Shown: one piece after another, positions 43,722 through 53,221 of the stretch | Layout of the letters: every line of letters begins with the position of its first letter | Position numbering within the stretch: the first letter of the stretch is position 1 | NCBI RefSeq assembly: GCF_034262375.1 | Contig: NZ_CP139558.1 | Location: 6,386,001 to 6,450,000, forward strand | DNA: 64,000 bases | Direction of reading: 5' to 3' | Source: Mucilaginibacter sabulilitoris | GTDB lineage: Bacteria; Bacteroidota; Bacteroidia; Sphingobacteriales; Sphingobacteriaceae | Notes under the pieces: generated by a model | The model's input: only the letters and a program-made list of their open reading frames with translations | Told to the model about the DNA's origin: nothing | Database searches by the model: none | Program-made: the position numbers and the translations under genes

Positions 43722-44537
43722 ATGTCCGAAGAATCATTAGAAAACAGGAGTAATTATTCAGGAATAACAGGGAAACGTGTACTAATAACCGGCGCTACCA
43801 GCGGATTAGGGTTAGCAATGGCCCAGGCTTTGGTTAAAGAAGGCGCAAAAGTTTTGATCACCGGACGGGATCAGGATAAGATTGATCAGGCGGTTTCATC
43901 TGTTCAATCTCTTTCCGGGCAGTGTGCCGGGGTACTGATTGATGTGCGGGATGAGCAGTCGATTGAAGCGGGCGTTATCCAAATGGAAAAGCTTTTGGGT
44001 GGCATCGATGTACTGATCAATAACGCGGGAATTGGAATGCAAACCGTAAACCCGAATTTCCTGACGGATCCAAAACCTTTTTGGGAGATCTCCTCTTCCG
44101 GATTCCGCGATTTGATCGATACAAACCTTACCGGATATTTTTTAGTTGCTAAAGTTGTAGTTCCATATTTTATAAAGACCGGTGGCGGCCGTATCATTAA
44201 CATTGGGGTGAGCGAGGGAACTAAAAAGCGGAAGGGTTTTATTCCGTATGGCCCATCCCGTGCGGGAACTGACTCACTTTCACATATCATGGCTCAGGAC
44301 CTGATGGAATATGGGGTTACGGTGAACCAGCTTCAGCCGGGAGGCGCCACAGAAACAGGCATGGTGCCAGAAGACTCCAGGGCAAAGCTAACTATACCAT
44401 TTTTACGCCCGGAGGTGATGGCAGAATCGGTGCTCTTCTTATGTGCCGACGAATCCAACGGTTTAAATGACGTGGAAATTATCGCCAAAGATTTTCAGGA
44501 GTGGAAAAAAAACTGGCTTAAACAAGCGCGGGGTTAA
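43722..44537 (+). CDS. Short-chain dehydrogenase/reductase with YxxxR motif
   Basis: The 271-residue protein has the cofactor motif TGATSGLG (about residues 24-31), NNAGIGM (about 103-109), NIGVSEGTK at the Ser region and PYGPSRAGTDSL where YxxxK is expected. The catalytic Lys is thus replaced by Arg while Tyr is kept. It also shows QLQPGGATETGM instead of the common NPG. It may be a weakened or specialised enzyme. Substrate unknown. It is alone on the plus strand between glgB and the GH31 gene, sharing a terminator with the latter. Confidence 0.85.
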   Translation: MSEESLENRSNYSGITGKRVLITGATSGLGLAMAQALVKEGAKVLITGRDQDKIDQAVSSVQSLSGQCAGVLIDVRDEQSIEAGVIQMEKLLGGIDVLINNAGIGMQTVNPNFLTDPKPFWEISSSGFRDLIDTNLTGYFLVAKVVVPYFIKTGGGRIINIGVSEGTKKRKGFIPYGPSRAGTDSLSHIMAQDLMEYGVTVNQLQPGGATETGMVPEDSRAKLTIPFLRPEVMAESVLFLCADESNGLNDVEIIAKDFQEWKKNWLKQARG

Positions 44538-44543
44538 GTTTAT

Positions 44544-44579
44544 AACAGAAAAGGCCCCGATTATGGGGCCTTTTCTGTT
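44544..44579. terminator. Bidirectional terminator
   Basis: ACAGAAAAGGCCCC pairs with GGGGCCTTTTCTGT around GATTAT. It lies 7 bp after the SDR stop and touches the stop codon of the convergent GH31 gene. Confidence 0.9.
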
Positions 44580-47053
44580 TATTTCAAAATTTCGATATGT
44601 TTAAAGTTTTTACTGAACTTGAATTCTACCGTACCGTCGGTATTGATGGTGAAATCGCTTACTGCTTTACCGTCGGCAACTATTTTGCCGGGTTTAAACG
44701 GTAAACCAATTATATTAAGATGATAACCCTCATAACGTGGGGTATATAAACCTTCCATGCTTTGGTTAATGGTTAATTGCCTTGAATTGCCGTTTACCAC
44801 AAATTTTTTTTCGAGGTAAATATCCTGCTCATAGGCAAAGGTTTCGCCGTAATCTTCAAACAGGAAGGAGTTAACTTCGTAGTCGGTATAATAGATATTC
44901 AGTTTTACCTCTTCAATTTCTTGCTGACCTACGTACTGCATCACCGGGTATTCGGGTATTACCGCACCGGCTTTAACAAATACCGGCATGGTTTCAAGCG
45001 GGGTTGCAACAGGTACCTCTTTGCCTCCATCTACCAGCTCGTAAGTCCAGAAGTTGAACCATTTGCCTTTAGGTAAATATACATTGCGGGTGAGTTGACC
45101 GGGTTCCATTACCGGGCATACCAGTATTTTATCACCGTAAGTAAATTCATCCTGGCGGAAATGGTTAAGCGTTACATCCTGCTCGTGCATCACAATTGGC
45201 CTCAATATAGGGAAGCCATAGCGGTGATGCTCCCAAAAGGTTGAATACAAATATGGTATTAAACGATAGCGGAGCTCAATAAACTTACGGTTGATGGCCG
45301 TGAATGGCTCGCCGAAACTCCATGGCTCACGTTCCTTAGTATCGCCGGCAGAGTGCGCGCGCATAAACGGCGAAAAGGTGCCCATCTGTATCCAGCGGGT
45401 AAACAGTTCGCCATCGGGCTCGCCGCTAAAGCCGCCTATATCGGTACCGCAGAACGGTATACCAGAGATAGATAAGCGCTGGCATTGTATATTACCCAAT
45501 TTTAGATGTTCCCAGGAGGCTACGTTATCACCTGTCCACACAGATGAAAAACGCTGAACGCCAGAGTAACCCGCCCTTGTAATGGTAAAAGGACGTTTAT
45601 TTTTCATGATGTTACGTAGCCCCTCGTAGGTGGAGCGCACCATCTGCATGCCGTAAATGTTATGTGCCTTACGGTGCGAACCGCGGAAACCATCGTACTG
45701 GTGACGAACATCATCGGGGAAGGTGCCTGCGCCAAATACGGCGGGTTCGTTCATATCATTCCAAACACCGGCAACGCCCATCTGTACCAGCTCGTCAAAC
45801 AAACCACCCCACCAGGTACGTACCTCGGGGTTGGTAAAATCAGGAAACTGGCAGCGGCCCGGCCACACATGGCCTTCCATAAAATAATCATCGCTGCGGC
45901 GGCAGAAATAGCGGTTCTCTTTACCCTGCTTAAACACTTCGTAATTATCATCAACCCGTATACCCGGGTCAATAATTACTACTGTTTTAAAGCCATCGGC
46001 CGCAAGCTCACTGATCATTTTTTTAGGATCGGGAAAATATTTGCGATTCCAGGTAAAGCAACGGTAGCCGTCCATGTAGTCAATATCCAGGTAAATGCCA
46101 TCGCAGGGGATCTTGTTTTCGCGGAAACCATTGGCAATTTTTTTCACTTTCGATTCCGGATAATAACTCCAGCGGCATTGGTGATAACCAAGCGCCCAAA
46201 GCGGCGGCATGGGGTGCGTACCGGTTAAAATGTGGTAACTTTTTACCACATCCATCATATGCGGCCCGTGGATATAGTAGTATTGCAGTTCGCCGCCATC
46301 GGCCCAGAAACTTGTTTTGGTGGTATCTTCACCACCAAAATCAAACTGCGCCTTAAAAGTGTTATCAAAGAAAATACCGTGCGCTATACCCTCGTTTACA
46401 CTGATGTAAAAAGGTATGCTGCGGTATAGCGGGTCCTGGTTACGGGCAAAGGAATACGCGTCGGTATTCCAGTTTTTTAAGCGTTTACCGCGCAGGTTAA
46501 ATTCGGTGGGCTTATCGCCCAACCCAAAAAAGCTTTCATCGGGGCTGCAGGTTTTAGTGCAAAAAACATAATAGCCGCCAAACTGCACGTTCTCCTCCCA
46601 GTGCATGGGTACGGCATCGGTACTGGTAACGTGCTCATTCTTATCAGAAAAAGAAATAAAGAAATCCTCTTTGCGGATATGACAGTTTATCGATTTAGTG
46701 GCTACCCGAAATTCATCCTCGTTTTCAAACAAGCCAAATTCGGCAGCTTTATGTACCAGCTTGGGCACCGCGTATGAAAAATCTTCCAGAAAAACGCCGT
46801 GCGGAGCCAGCCTAACCCTTATAATTTCGTCGGTCACCACTACTACTTCAACTTTGGCATCGCCATCTGTAAAGCAGAATTTATTACCTAACTGGTCGGC
46901 ATGGTTAGGAATGCCAAGATATTTTTTTATGATGGGTTTAATGCCATCAGCAGGATTATTTAAATGATGAAATTCCTCTTCTTCTTCCAACAAATTTCCA
47001 TTTTCAATTAACTTACTCGTTATCAGCTCTTCATTTGGTATATTACTTTCCAT
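44579..47053 (-). CDS. GH31 alpha-glucosidase
   Basis: The 824-residue protein has an N-terminal beta-sandwich (FFGLGDKPTEFNLRGKRLKNWNTDAYSF), a GH31 barrel with WALGYHQCRWSYYPE, IYLDIDYMDGYRCFTWN and the nucleophile Asp in GVWNDMNEPAVF (about residue 425). The acid/base lies in WTGDNVASWEHL. No signal peptide is present, so it works in the cytoplasm, releasing glucose from maltodextrins or isomaltose-type oligosaccharides. It follows the GH13 gene on the same strand after 146 bp and probably belongs to the same alpha-glucan operon. Confidence 0.94.
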   Translation of the reverse strand: MESNIPNEELITSKLIENGNLLEEEEEFHHLNNPADGIKPIIKKYLGIPNHADQLGNKFCFTDGDAKVEVVVVTDEIIRVRLAPHGVFLEDFSYAVPKLVHKAAEFGLFENEDEFRVATKSINCHIRKEDFFISFSDKNEHVTSTDAVPMHWEENVQFGGYYVFCTKTCSPDESFFGLGDKPTEFNLRGKRLKNWNTDAYSFARNQDPLYRSIPFYISVNEGIAHGIFFDNTFKAQFDFGGEDTTKTSFWADGGELQYYYIHGPHMMDVVKSYHILTGTHPMPPLWALGYHQCRWSYYPESKVKKIANGFRENKIPCDGIYLDIDYMDGYRCFTWNRKYFPDPKKMISELAADGFKTVVIIDPGIRVDDNYEVFKQGKENRYFCRRSDDYFMEGHVWPGRCQFPDFTNPEVRTWWGGLFDELVQMGVAGVWNDMNEPAVFGAGTFPDDVRHQYDGFRGSHRKAHNIYGMQMVRSTYEGLRNIMKNKRPFTITRAGYSGVQRFSSVWTGDNVASWEHLKLGNIQCQRLSISGIPFCGTDIGGFSGEPDGELFTRWIQMGTFSPFMRAHSAGDTKEREPWSFGEPFTAINRKFIELRYRLIPYLYSTFWEHHRYGFPILRPIVMHEQDVTLNHFRQDEFTYGDKILVCPVMEPGQLTRNVYLPKGKWFNFWTYELVDGGKEVPVATPLETMPVFVKAGAVIPEYPVMQYVGQQEIEEVKLNIYYTDYEVNSFLFEDYGETFAYEQDIYLEKKFVVNGNSRQLTINQSMEGLYTPRYEGYHLNIIGLPFKPGKIVADGKAVSDFTINTDGTVEFKFSKNFKHIEILK

Positions 47054-47199
47054 TCAAAATTATTAGGGTTCTGCAAATATTATTATAAAGTGTCCTTATT
47101 ACGCAATATACAACTATTGGTTTAACGAAAAAACCATTAACCGTGCCATTAACGCTTATATGGGCCGTTTAATTCTATTTTTTTATTAACAATTGTGCA

Positions 47200-48921
47200 T
47201 CATTCCACATTCAGCAGCATGCCTGATGATGCTTGTAATTCAATTTCTATCCCCTGCCAAACATCCTTTGTACTAAATTTAGCACTGCTCAGCAGGTCAT
47301 TTAATTGTTTACCACCACCCAGATTTAATCTCATAAGCAGATCATCCGGGAACTTTATCCATATTTTTCGGGCTTCGCGGTTAAAATTACATAGCACCAG
47401 TATTTGCTGTTCATCCGTATAACGCATATACATATATAGCAATTGGTTAAAACCGGATTGATGCTCATTGGCCATCATCAGCTCATAAAAATTGCCGTTT
47501 TTTAATGCATCGTTGTTGTGTACGGCATTGAGCAGGGTTTGGTAAAAGCCGCGCAAGCTTTTCTGACCGTCAGATAAATTATTGCCATCAAAAGCGCCGT
47601 TGTTAAGCCATTTCTGATGCTCGGGCACGCCGCAATAGTCAAATATGGAAGTACGCCCATCATTACCGCTAAAACCCTGGTAGCCAAGTGCTGGCTCCCC
47701 AACTTCCTGCCCAAAATAAACCATTACCGGCCCGGTGTTCAAGGTAGCTGTTACTATCATACCCGGAACGGCCAGCCATGGATTGCCGGCAAAATCACCG
47801 CAAGCTATGCGCTGCTCGTCATGGTTTTCCATAAAACGGAGCATGTGCTGGTCAATATCCCGGCTATGATTATTCCACACATTATTGATTTCCCAGGTGC
47901 TTGCGCCGTACTCATTGCGGGTTAGGCGTTTAATGGCATCGTAAAGGCCAACCTTATCGTACAGGTAATCAAACCCGCCTTTTAAAATATAATCGTAGTA
48001 TTTGTTTTTATCATAGGCTTCGCCGATAAACACCGTGCCGGGATAGGCCGATTTTAGCTTTGGTATTACCCATGCCCAAAATTCAATTGGCACCATCTCT
48101 ACCATATCACACCTGAAGCCATCTACCCCTTTTTTGCTCCAGTAGCATAAAATATCATAAATTTTATTCCACAACGGCGGGATCGGGTCAAAATATCCCC
48201 GGCGATAGTCGCGATAATCTACTCCGTAGTTCAGTTTCATGGTCTCGAACCAATCGTTGATAGACGGTGTGGCGCTGAACACATCATTGCCGGTTGCTTT
48301 GGCCGGATCTTCATCAAACCTCCCATCTTTTAACGGGGTGCTCAATTCATCACCACCCGGATTGTATCCCGCCGGGACTACAAAATGCCGCCCGGGGATA
48401 TAGTAAAAATCGTTTTTTGCATCAAAAGCCTTGTTTTTGTCATCATCCTGACCAAAGTCACGCACCCCATCCGGCTTTACGTCCGAAGCATAGGTACGCG
48501 CCACGTGATTGGGCACCAGGTCCATCAGCACTTTTAGCCCGTTGTTGTGGGTGCGTTGTATCAGTGCCTCGTATTCGCCAACGCGGTTGTTCACATCAAC
48601 AGCCAGATCGGGTGCTATGTCATAATAATCTTTTATGGCATATGGAGAACCGGCCCTGCCCTTTACGATATCCGGATCATCGTTGGCGATGCCGAAGGCC
48701 GTATAATCGGTCATGGTTGCATGCTCAATTACACCGGTGTACCAAACGTGGGTAAAACCCATGCCCCTGATTTCCTGCAGGGCTTTATCGGTAATATCAT
48801 TAAGCTTGCCAACACCGTTTTCTTCAACAGAGCCATTGGGTTTGTTGAGTGTTTGCGCATTGCCAAACAAGCGCGGGAGCAGCTGGTATATGATGAGTTT
48901 ATGATTGGTTGATGTTTCCAT
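47200..48921 (-). CDS. GH13 alpha-amylase family enzyme
   Basis: From the ATG at 48921 the 573-residue enzyme has a GH13 barrel: GFTHVWYTGVIEHA, LKVLMDLVPNHVAR, nucleophile Asp in DGFRCDMVEMVP, acid/base Glu in FIGEAYDKNKY and FMENHDEQRI. A Bacteroidota GH13 with PYAIKDYYDIAPDLAVDV near residue 100 is typical of intracellular amylase or maltogenic types. There is no signal peptide. The frame extends to 49020, but that would overlap the upstream gene by 88 bp, while METSTNHKLIIYQLLPRLFGN is a natural start 11 bp behind it. Confidence 0.92.
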   Translation of the reverse strand: METSTNHKLIIYQLLPRLFGNAQTLNKPNGSVEENGVGKLNDITDKALQEIRGMGFTHVWYTGVIEHATMTDYTAFGIANDDPDIVKGRAGSPYAIKDYYDIAPDLAVDVNNRVGEYEALIQRTHNNGLKVLMDLVPNHVARTYASDVKPDGVRDFGQDDDKNKAFDAKNDFYYIPGRHFVVPAGYNPGGDELSTPLKDGRFDEDPAKATGNDVFSATPSINDWFETMKLNYGVDYRDYRRGYFDPIPPLWNKIYDILCYWSKKGVDGFRCDMVEMVPIEFWAWVIPKLKSAYPGTVFIGEAYDKNKYYDYILKGGFDYLYDKVGLYDAIKRLTRNEYGASTWEINNVWNNHSRDIDQHMLRFMENHDEQRIACGDFAGNPWLAVPGMIVTATLNTGPVMVYFGQEVGEPALGYQGFSGNDGRTSIFDYCGVPEHQKWLNNGAFDGNNLSDGQKSLRGFYQTLLNAVHNNDALKNGNFYELMMANEHQSGFNQLLYMYMRYTDEQQILVLCNFNREARKIWIKFPDDLLMRLNLGGGKQLNDLLSSAKFSTKDVWQGIEIELQASSGMLLNVE

Positions 48922-48932
48922 AGGATTATGTA

Positions 48933-49913
48933 TTAGGTATGGACTACAATACGGGCTTCCGATTCTGATCGCTCCTTGATCACTTTCAGTATATTTTGCT
49001 GAATATCTTTCATGATCCATGAGGCCCAGATACCCGCGTAAAAGTTAAAAGTGGTATTCAATTTAAAAGTGCTGAATAAATGCAGCCTGCAATTAATTGC
49101 GTCTAAGCGCTCTAACTGGTAAGTTCCGTTGAGCACATCAAAAAACTCGCCCCCTACCACAATATGTTTATCCATTGTGGTCGATGGAATGTCATAAGGA
49201 TTTGCATGGATGGTAAACGTCATGGATTTAAGCGGCTGGTAAGCGGTTACCTCCTCATCAAAAACCAGGCCTTTATCAAATATAGCCTTACGCCTGCCGC
49301 CAACAGCTTCTTTATCCAATTCGGCTTTAATTGGCCGCGGAAAGCCAAAAAACCTGGTGAATGCCGCGCTATCCTGCTGTTTATCAATGGCTCGTACACG
49401 TGTTACGTTCTTCCATATTTGCTCTTTGGAAGCACGGATATCAATTTCGGTGTAAGCTTTATAGGTGCCGGGTATAGCACCAATCATTTTTTCAATCGGA
49501 CTTAAAAAAAATGGCAGCAGTAGTACAATGTAAACAAAGGTTTTATTCTTGTCGCGTTTTTTAAACTTAATGTACCGGGCAGTAATACCTCCCAATCCCG
49601 CCAGGATCAAAAATATGGGCATGATCATTATCCAGCAGGCCATGCCTTCCACTTTAATTAACAGTGTTGCAAAAAAGAAAATGAATATGGGAATAAAAGG
49701 TACAAAAAATGCGGCTGCAGAATATTCAACGGTTTCGTCCTTACATATATAAACTGTTAAATAACCTACTCCAAATGGCAAGCAGAGCAGAAAGGTTACA
49801 GTCATTACACTGTAAAGGGCACTCAAACTATCAATGGCAAACAAATAGCGTACAATAAAGGCAAAAGCAACTGCAGCAAAAATGGCTAATGTAACACGCA
49901 GCTGAAGTTTCAT
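48933..49913 (-). CDS. Membrane protein with C-terminal SRPBCC-like domain
   Basis: The 326-residue protein has five hydrophobic helices (about residues 5-25, 35-56, 66-86, 91-110, 124-142). A soluble part follows starting YKAYTEIDIRASKEQIWKNVTRVRAI, which matches the START/SRPBCC (polyketide cyclase-like) pattern of a lipid or ligand pocket. Function is unknown. It lies inside the alpha-glucan operon, 4 bp after GH65 and 11 bp before GH13, so it is certainly co-transcribed with them, although no sugar-related motif is visible. Confidence 0.78.
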   Translation of the reverse strand: MKLQLRVTLAIFAAVAFAFIVRYLFAIDSLSALYSVMTVTFLLCLPFGVGYLTVYICKDETVEYSAAAFFVPFIPIFIFFFATLLIKVEGMACWIMIMPIFLILAGLGGITARYIKFKKRDKNKTFVYIVLLLPFFLSPIEKMIGAIPGTYKAYTEIDIRASKEQIWKNVTRVRAIDKQQDSAAFTRFFGFPRPIKAELDKEAVGGRRKAIFDKGLVFDEEVTAYQPLKSMTFTIHANPYDIPSTTMDKHIVVGGEFFDVLNGTYQLERLDAINCRLHLFSTFKLNTTFNFYAGIWASWIMKDIQQNILKVIKERSESEARIVVHT

Positions 49914-49917
49914 AATA

Positions 49918-52227
49918 TTATGCTTTTATCAATAATTCAGTATTCGCATTCACTATCTGCTCTTTGCCGTACACCACCACACTTACCGTTTTATCAGACA
50001 AGTTTTTAAGCTGTACGCCATCCCTGCTCACTTTTACATTAAGCAGCGCGCCCCTGAAACCCATGTGGAACGAAAAGGAAGTCCATTTTTCGGGGATAAA
50101 GGGGTGGAACGACAGCTTGCCGTCGCGTACCCGCATACCGCCAAAACCTTCCACCACTGACATCCATGTTCCGGCCATGGAGGTGATGTGGCAGCCATCC
50201 TCGGTATCGTTATTATAATCGTCAAGATCAAGGCGGGCCGTACGCAGGTAAAACTCATAAGCCCGCTCCTCATCGCCCAACTTGGCAGCTAAAATGGCAT
50301 GTACACAGGGCGATAATGACGACTCATGCACCGTACGCGGCTCATAAAAATCAAAGTTGCGGCGGATGGTTTCTGTGTCAAACCTGTCCTCAAAAAAGTA
50401 AATACCCTGCAGCACATCGGCCTGTTTTATATAGCAGGAGCGCAATATCCTGTCCCAGCTCCATTTCTGGTTCAGCGGGCGATCGGCCACGGGCAGGTCT
50501 TTTACCAGGATCTGCTCTTTATCCAGGTAGCCGTCCTGTTGCAAAAACACCTGTTGTGCATCATCATATGGATAGTACATTTTTTCGATAATGTCCCTGA
50601 ACTTAGCTATCTCAGTAACTTCGTCAAAACTTATACGGGCCAATAGCGCTACGTATTGTTCTGGCGATGAATCCTTTACTTTCTCGGCAACCTCCAGGGC
50701 ATAACCCATACACCAGGTTGCCAGCGTATTGGTGTACCAGTTGTTGTTGATATTATTTTCGTACTCGTTTGGTCCGGTTACCCCCAGCATTACATATTTA
50801 CCCTTATCGGCCGACCAGTTAACCCTTTGCGACCAGAAACGGGCAATGGCAAGCAATACCTCCAAACCATAATCAGCCAGGTAAGCCTCATCGGCAGTAT
50901 ATCGCACATAGTTAAAAATAGCATAGGCAATAGCACCGTTCCGGTGGATCTCCTCAAAGGTGATCTCCCATTCGTTATGGCATTCCGTACCGTCCATGGT
51001 AACCATGGGGTATAGTGCAGCGCCGTTTTTAAAGCCCAGCAGGGCGGCATTTTCAATGGCCTTACCCAATTGTTTATACCGATACAGCAGCAGGTTGCGG
51101 GTAACATTCTGGTCGGCGGTGGCCAGGTAAAATGGTACGCAATAAGCTTCGGTATCCCAATATGTTGAGCCGCCATATTTTTCGCCGGTAAAGCCTTTAG
51201 GGCCAATGTTCAGGCGGTCGTCTTCCCCGGTATAGGTTTGGTTTAGCTGGAATATATTGAAGCGGATAGCCTGTTGCGCAGAAACATCGCCCTCAATAAT
51301 AATATCGTTATGCTCCCATTTTTTGGCCCATGCTGCGGCTTGTTCGGCCAGCATGGTATCAAAACCTTTTTGGCTAACGCGGTTTAATGTGGCATTTAAT
51401 TTATCAACCAATTCTTCGGGCTTATGATTTTGCGAAGACAAGTTGGCCACATATTTTATAATGCCAATGCTTTGTCCCTGCTGCGCCTGTAAGGTAACTT
51501 TTGAGGCTACATATTTTTCTTTATTGATAGCTTCCGCTTGAATTTGAACAGATTTGCCATTTTGCAGTACGGTAAATTGCATACCGGTAGCTACTTCAAA
51601 CCCTGTTTTTTTGGTACGCATTACTATATAACCACCTTCAGGCTGATTAGCCTTGCTTACCTCGTCCCAAAATTTTTCATCGTAATTTGAGTCCTTATTT
51701 ACCACGTCACCATCGATGGCCGGGGTGAGGGTAATATTGCCGCTAAAATTTAGCGGGGTGACGGTGTATTTAATGGCGGCGGTCTCGTCATCAGCCATAC
51801 TGCAAAAACGAATGGCTTCCACTTCCACCTCTTTGCCGGTTGCTGTTTTGGCCCTGAAGTTTCGCTTCAGATAGCCTTGCTTCATATTTAGCTCGCGACG
51901 AAAACTGCTTACCTCGCATTTGGCCAAATCAAGTTGCTCACCATCAATATTAACATCGATGCTTGTCCAGTTGGCGGCGTTAAGTACTTTGGCAAAGTAT
52001 TCGGGATAACCGTTTTTCCACCAGCCTACGCGGGTTTTATCCGGATAATACACCCCGGCCACATAATTACCTAATAAAGATTGCCCGCTGTAAGCTTCCT
52101 CAAAATTGGCACGCTGCCCCATACGGCCATTGCCCAAACTAAATATACTTTCGGATATTTGATGATGATGCGGATCAAAACCCTCTTCAATAATGCTCCA
52201 CTCATCAGGTTTTATGTAGTTTTTCAT
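49918..52227 (-). CDS. GH65 disaccharide phosphorylase (maltose/kojibiose/trehalose type)
   Basis: The 769-residue enzyme has the GH65 layout: N-terminal beta-sandwich (FSLGNGRMGQRANFEEAYSGQSLLGNYVAGVY), an (alpha/alpha)6 barrel with general-acid Glu in CHNEWEITFEEIHRNG (about residue 415) and phosphate-site-like HESSLSPCVHAILAAKLG. It cleaves an alpha-glucobiose with phosphate to give beta-glucose 1-phosphate plus glucose. The adjacent pgmB handles that product. Without a structure, maltose, trehalose and kojibiose cannot be told apart, though the surrounding GH13/GH31 genes favour maltose. It is cytoplasmic. Confidence 0.93.
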   Translation of the reverse strand: MKNYIKPDEWSIIEEGFDPHHHQISESIFSLGNGRMGQRANFEEAYSGQSLLGNYVAGVYYPDKTRVGWWKNGYPEYFAKVLNAANWTSIDVNIDGEQLDLAKCEVSSFRRELNMKQGYLKRNFRAKTATGKEVEVEAIRFCSMADDETAAIKYTVTPLNFSGNITLTPAIDGDVVNKDSNYDEKFWDEVSKANQPEGGYIVMRTKKTGFEVATGMQFTVLQNGKSVQIQAEAINKEKYVASKVTLQAQQGQSIGIIKYVANLSSQNHKPEELVDKLNATLNRVSQKGFDTMLAEQAAAWAKKWEHNDIIIEGDVSAQQAIRFNIFQLNQTYTGEDDRLNIGPKGFTGEKYGGSTYWDTEAYCVPFYLATADQNVTRNLLLYRYKQLGKAIENAALLGFKNGAALYPMVTMDGTECHNEWEITFEEIHRNGAIAYAIFNYVRYTADEAYLADYGLEVLLAIARFWSQRVNWSADKGKYVMLGVTGPNEYENNINNNWYTNTLATWCMGYALEVAEKVKDSSPEQYVALLARISFDEVTEIAKFRDIIEKMYYPYDDAQQVFLQQDGYLDKEQILVKDLPVADRPLNQKWSWDRILRSCYIKQADVLQGIYFFEDRFDTETIRRNFDFYEPRTVHESSLSPCVHAILAAKLGDEERAYEFYLRTARLDLDDYNNDTEDGCHITSMAGTWMSVVEGFGGMRVRDGKLSFHPFIPEKWTSFSFHMGFRGALLNVKVSRDGVQLKNLSDKTVSVVVYGKEQIVNANTELLIKA

Positions 52228-52253
52228 TGGGTAATCGTATTTAAAATATTTTT

Positions 52254-52345
52254 ATGTCATTGCGAGCGCAGCGTCGCAATCGCATGCTATACAAAGCGAA
52301 CCTACAAATTCGCGATTGCTTCGTCGTTCCTCCTCGCAATGACAT
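52254..52345. repeat. REP-like palindromic element, copy 2
   Basis: The 92-bp element starts ATGTCATTGCGAGCGCAGCG and ends with CCTCGCAATGACAT, with inner TACAAAGCGAACCTACAAATTCGCGATTGCTTCG-like sequence close to copy 1 at 35919-36003. It separates pgmB from the GH65 gene within one operon and would fold into a stem in the mRNA. Confidence 0.85.
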
Positions 52346-52356
52346 GATGTGTTTTT

Positions 52357-53010
52357 TTATGGTAGTATTTCTAACTGCTCCAACGTAACCTTATCCAGTC
52401 CGCTTACTACCATATCCGCCTCATGCAATATGTTCGCATCGCCGATGCCTACCGCTTTCATGCCGCCTGCTTTGGCTGCTTCAACTCCGGCTATAGCATC
52501 TTCAAATACCACACAAAACTGGGGTTCAATGCTCAGCTCTTCCGCACCCTTTAAAAACACTTCGGGGTCGGGCTTAGCTTTGCTCACCTTGTTGCCGTCA
52601 ATAATGGCATCAAACAGGTTAACGATGTTGAGCTTGTTTAATATGGTCATGGAGTTTTTACTGGCCGAACCTAAAGCGGTTTTAATACCGGCGTCGCGGC
52701 AGCTTTGTACAAACTCCTGTGCGCCGGGTAAAATTTCGGCAGGCGTCATCTGGTTTATCATTTCTGTATACCAGGTATTTTTTTGGGCGGCCAGTTGTTC
52801 TTTTTCAGCGTCGGTTTTAGTTACCCCGCCGCATTCCAGCACTATTTCCAATGAGCGCATCCGGCTTACACCTTTCAGGCGCTCGTTGTCGTGTTCGGAA
52901 AAATCAAAACCGAGCCCGGCTGCCAGGCGTTTCCAGGCTTTATAATGGTATACAGCCGTATCAACAATTACACCGTCGAGGTCAAAAATACAGGCCTTTA
53001 TATTGTTCAT
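52357..53010 (-). CDS. pgmB: Beta-phosphoglucomutase
   Basis: The 217-residue HAD-family enzyme converts beta-glucose 1-phosphate to glucose 6-phosphate. The phospho-acceptor Asp and the partner Asp lie in CIFDLDGVIVDTAVYH (residues 8-23), the cap contains RLKGVSRMRSLEIVL (about 64-78), then ALGSASKNS with the Ser of motif II, SKAKPDPEVFL with the Lys and FEDAIAGVEAAKAGGM with the metal Asp. These match the beta-PGM group rather than general phosphatases. It is the first gene of the alpha-glucan operon, directly ahead of the GH65 phosphorylase whose product it uses. Confidence 0.94.
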   Translation of the reverse strand: MNNIKACIFDLDGVIVDTAVYHYKAWKRLAAGLGFDFSEHDNERLKGVSRMRSLEIVLECGGVTKTDAEKEQLAAQKNTWYTEMINQMTPAEILPGAQEFVQSCRDAGIKTALGSASKNSMTILNKLNIVNLFDAIIDGNKVSKAKPDPEVFLKGAEELSIEPQFCVVFEDAIAGVEAAKAGGMKAVGIGDANILHEADMVVSGLDKVTLEQLEILP

Positions 53011-53138
53011 TTTTCTACTGTATATGTGGCCTCTAAAATATTAAAAACCTGTTATAATGTAATTTAAAACAATCAATTATGACATAACTTTAAAATGTCG
53101 ATTTTGCTGATGTAATGTGGAATCCACACGCATAATAT

Positions 53139-53156
53139 ATACCCCCTGCGGGGTAT
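53139..53156. promoter_or_regulatory. ATACCCC-N4-GGGGTAT inverted repeat
   Basis: A perfect 7-bp inverted repeat with a CTGC spacer, 66 bp before the start of the small hypothetical gene and on the divergent side from pgmB. Its G/C tract flanked by A/T resembles CsoR/RcnR-type metal-responsive operators (inference). Confidence 0.45.
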
Positions 53157-53221
53157 GTTAATAAAAAAAGAATCGCTTTATTTGGATTAATTATAAATAA
53201 TAATAATCTTTGTGGTGCTAT

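Noticed and set aside
45662..46228. 188-residue plus-strand open frame
   Set aside because: Lies fully inside the GH31 gene on the opposite strand; composition is a shadow of that gene.
48294..48912. 153- and 121-residue plus-strand frames
   Set aside because: Antisense to the GH13 gene with Pro/His/Arg/Cys-rich shadow composition.
52349..52945. 198-residue plus-strand frame
   Set aside because: Complement of pgmB, Ser/Ala-rich, no family pattern.
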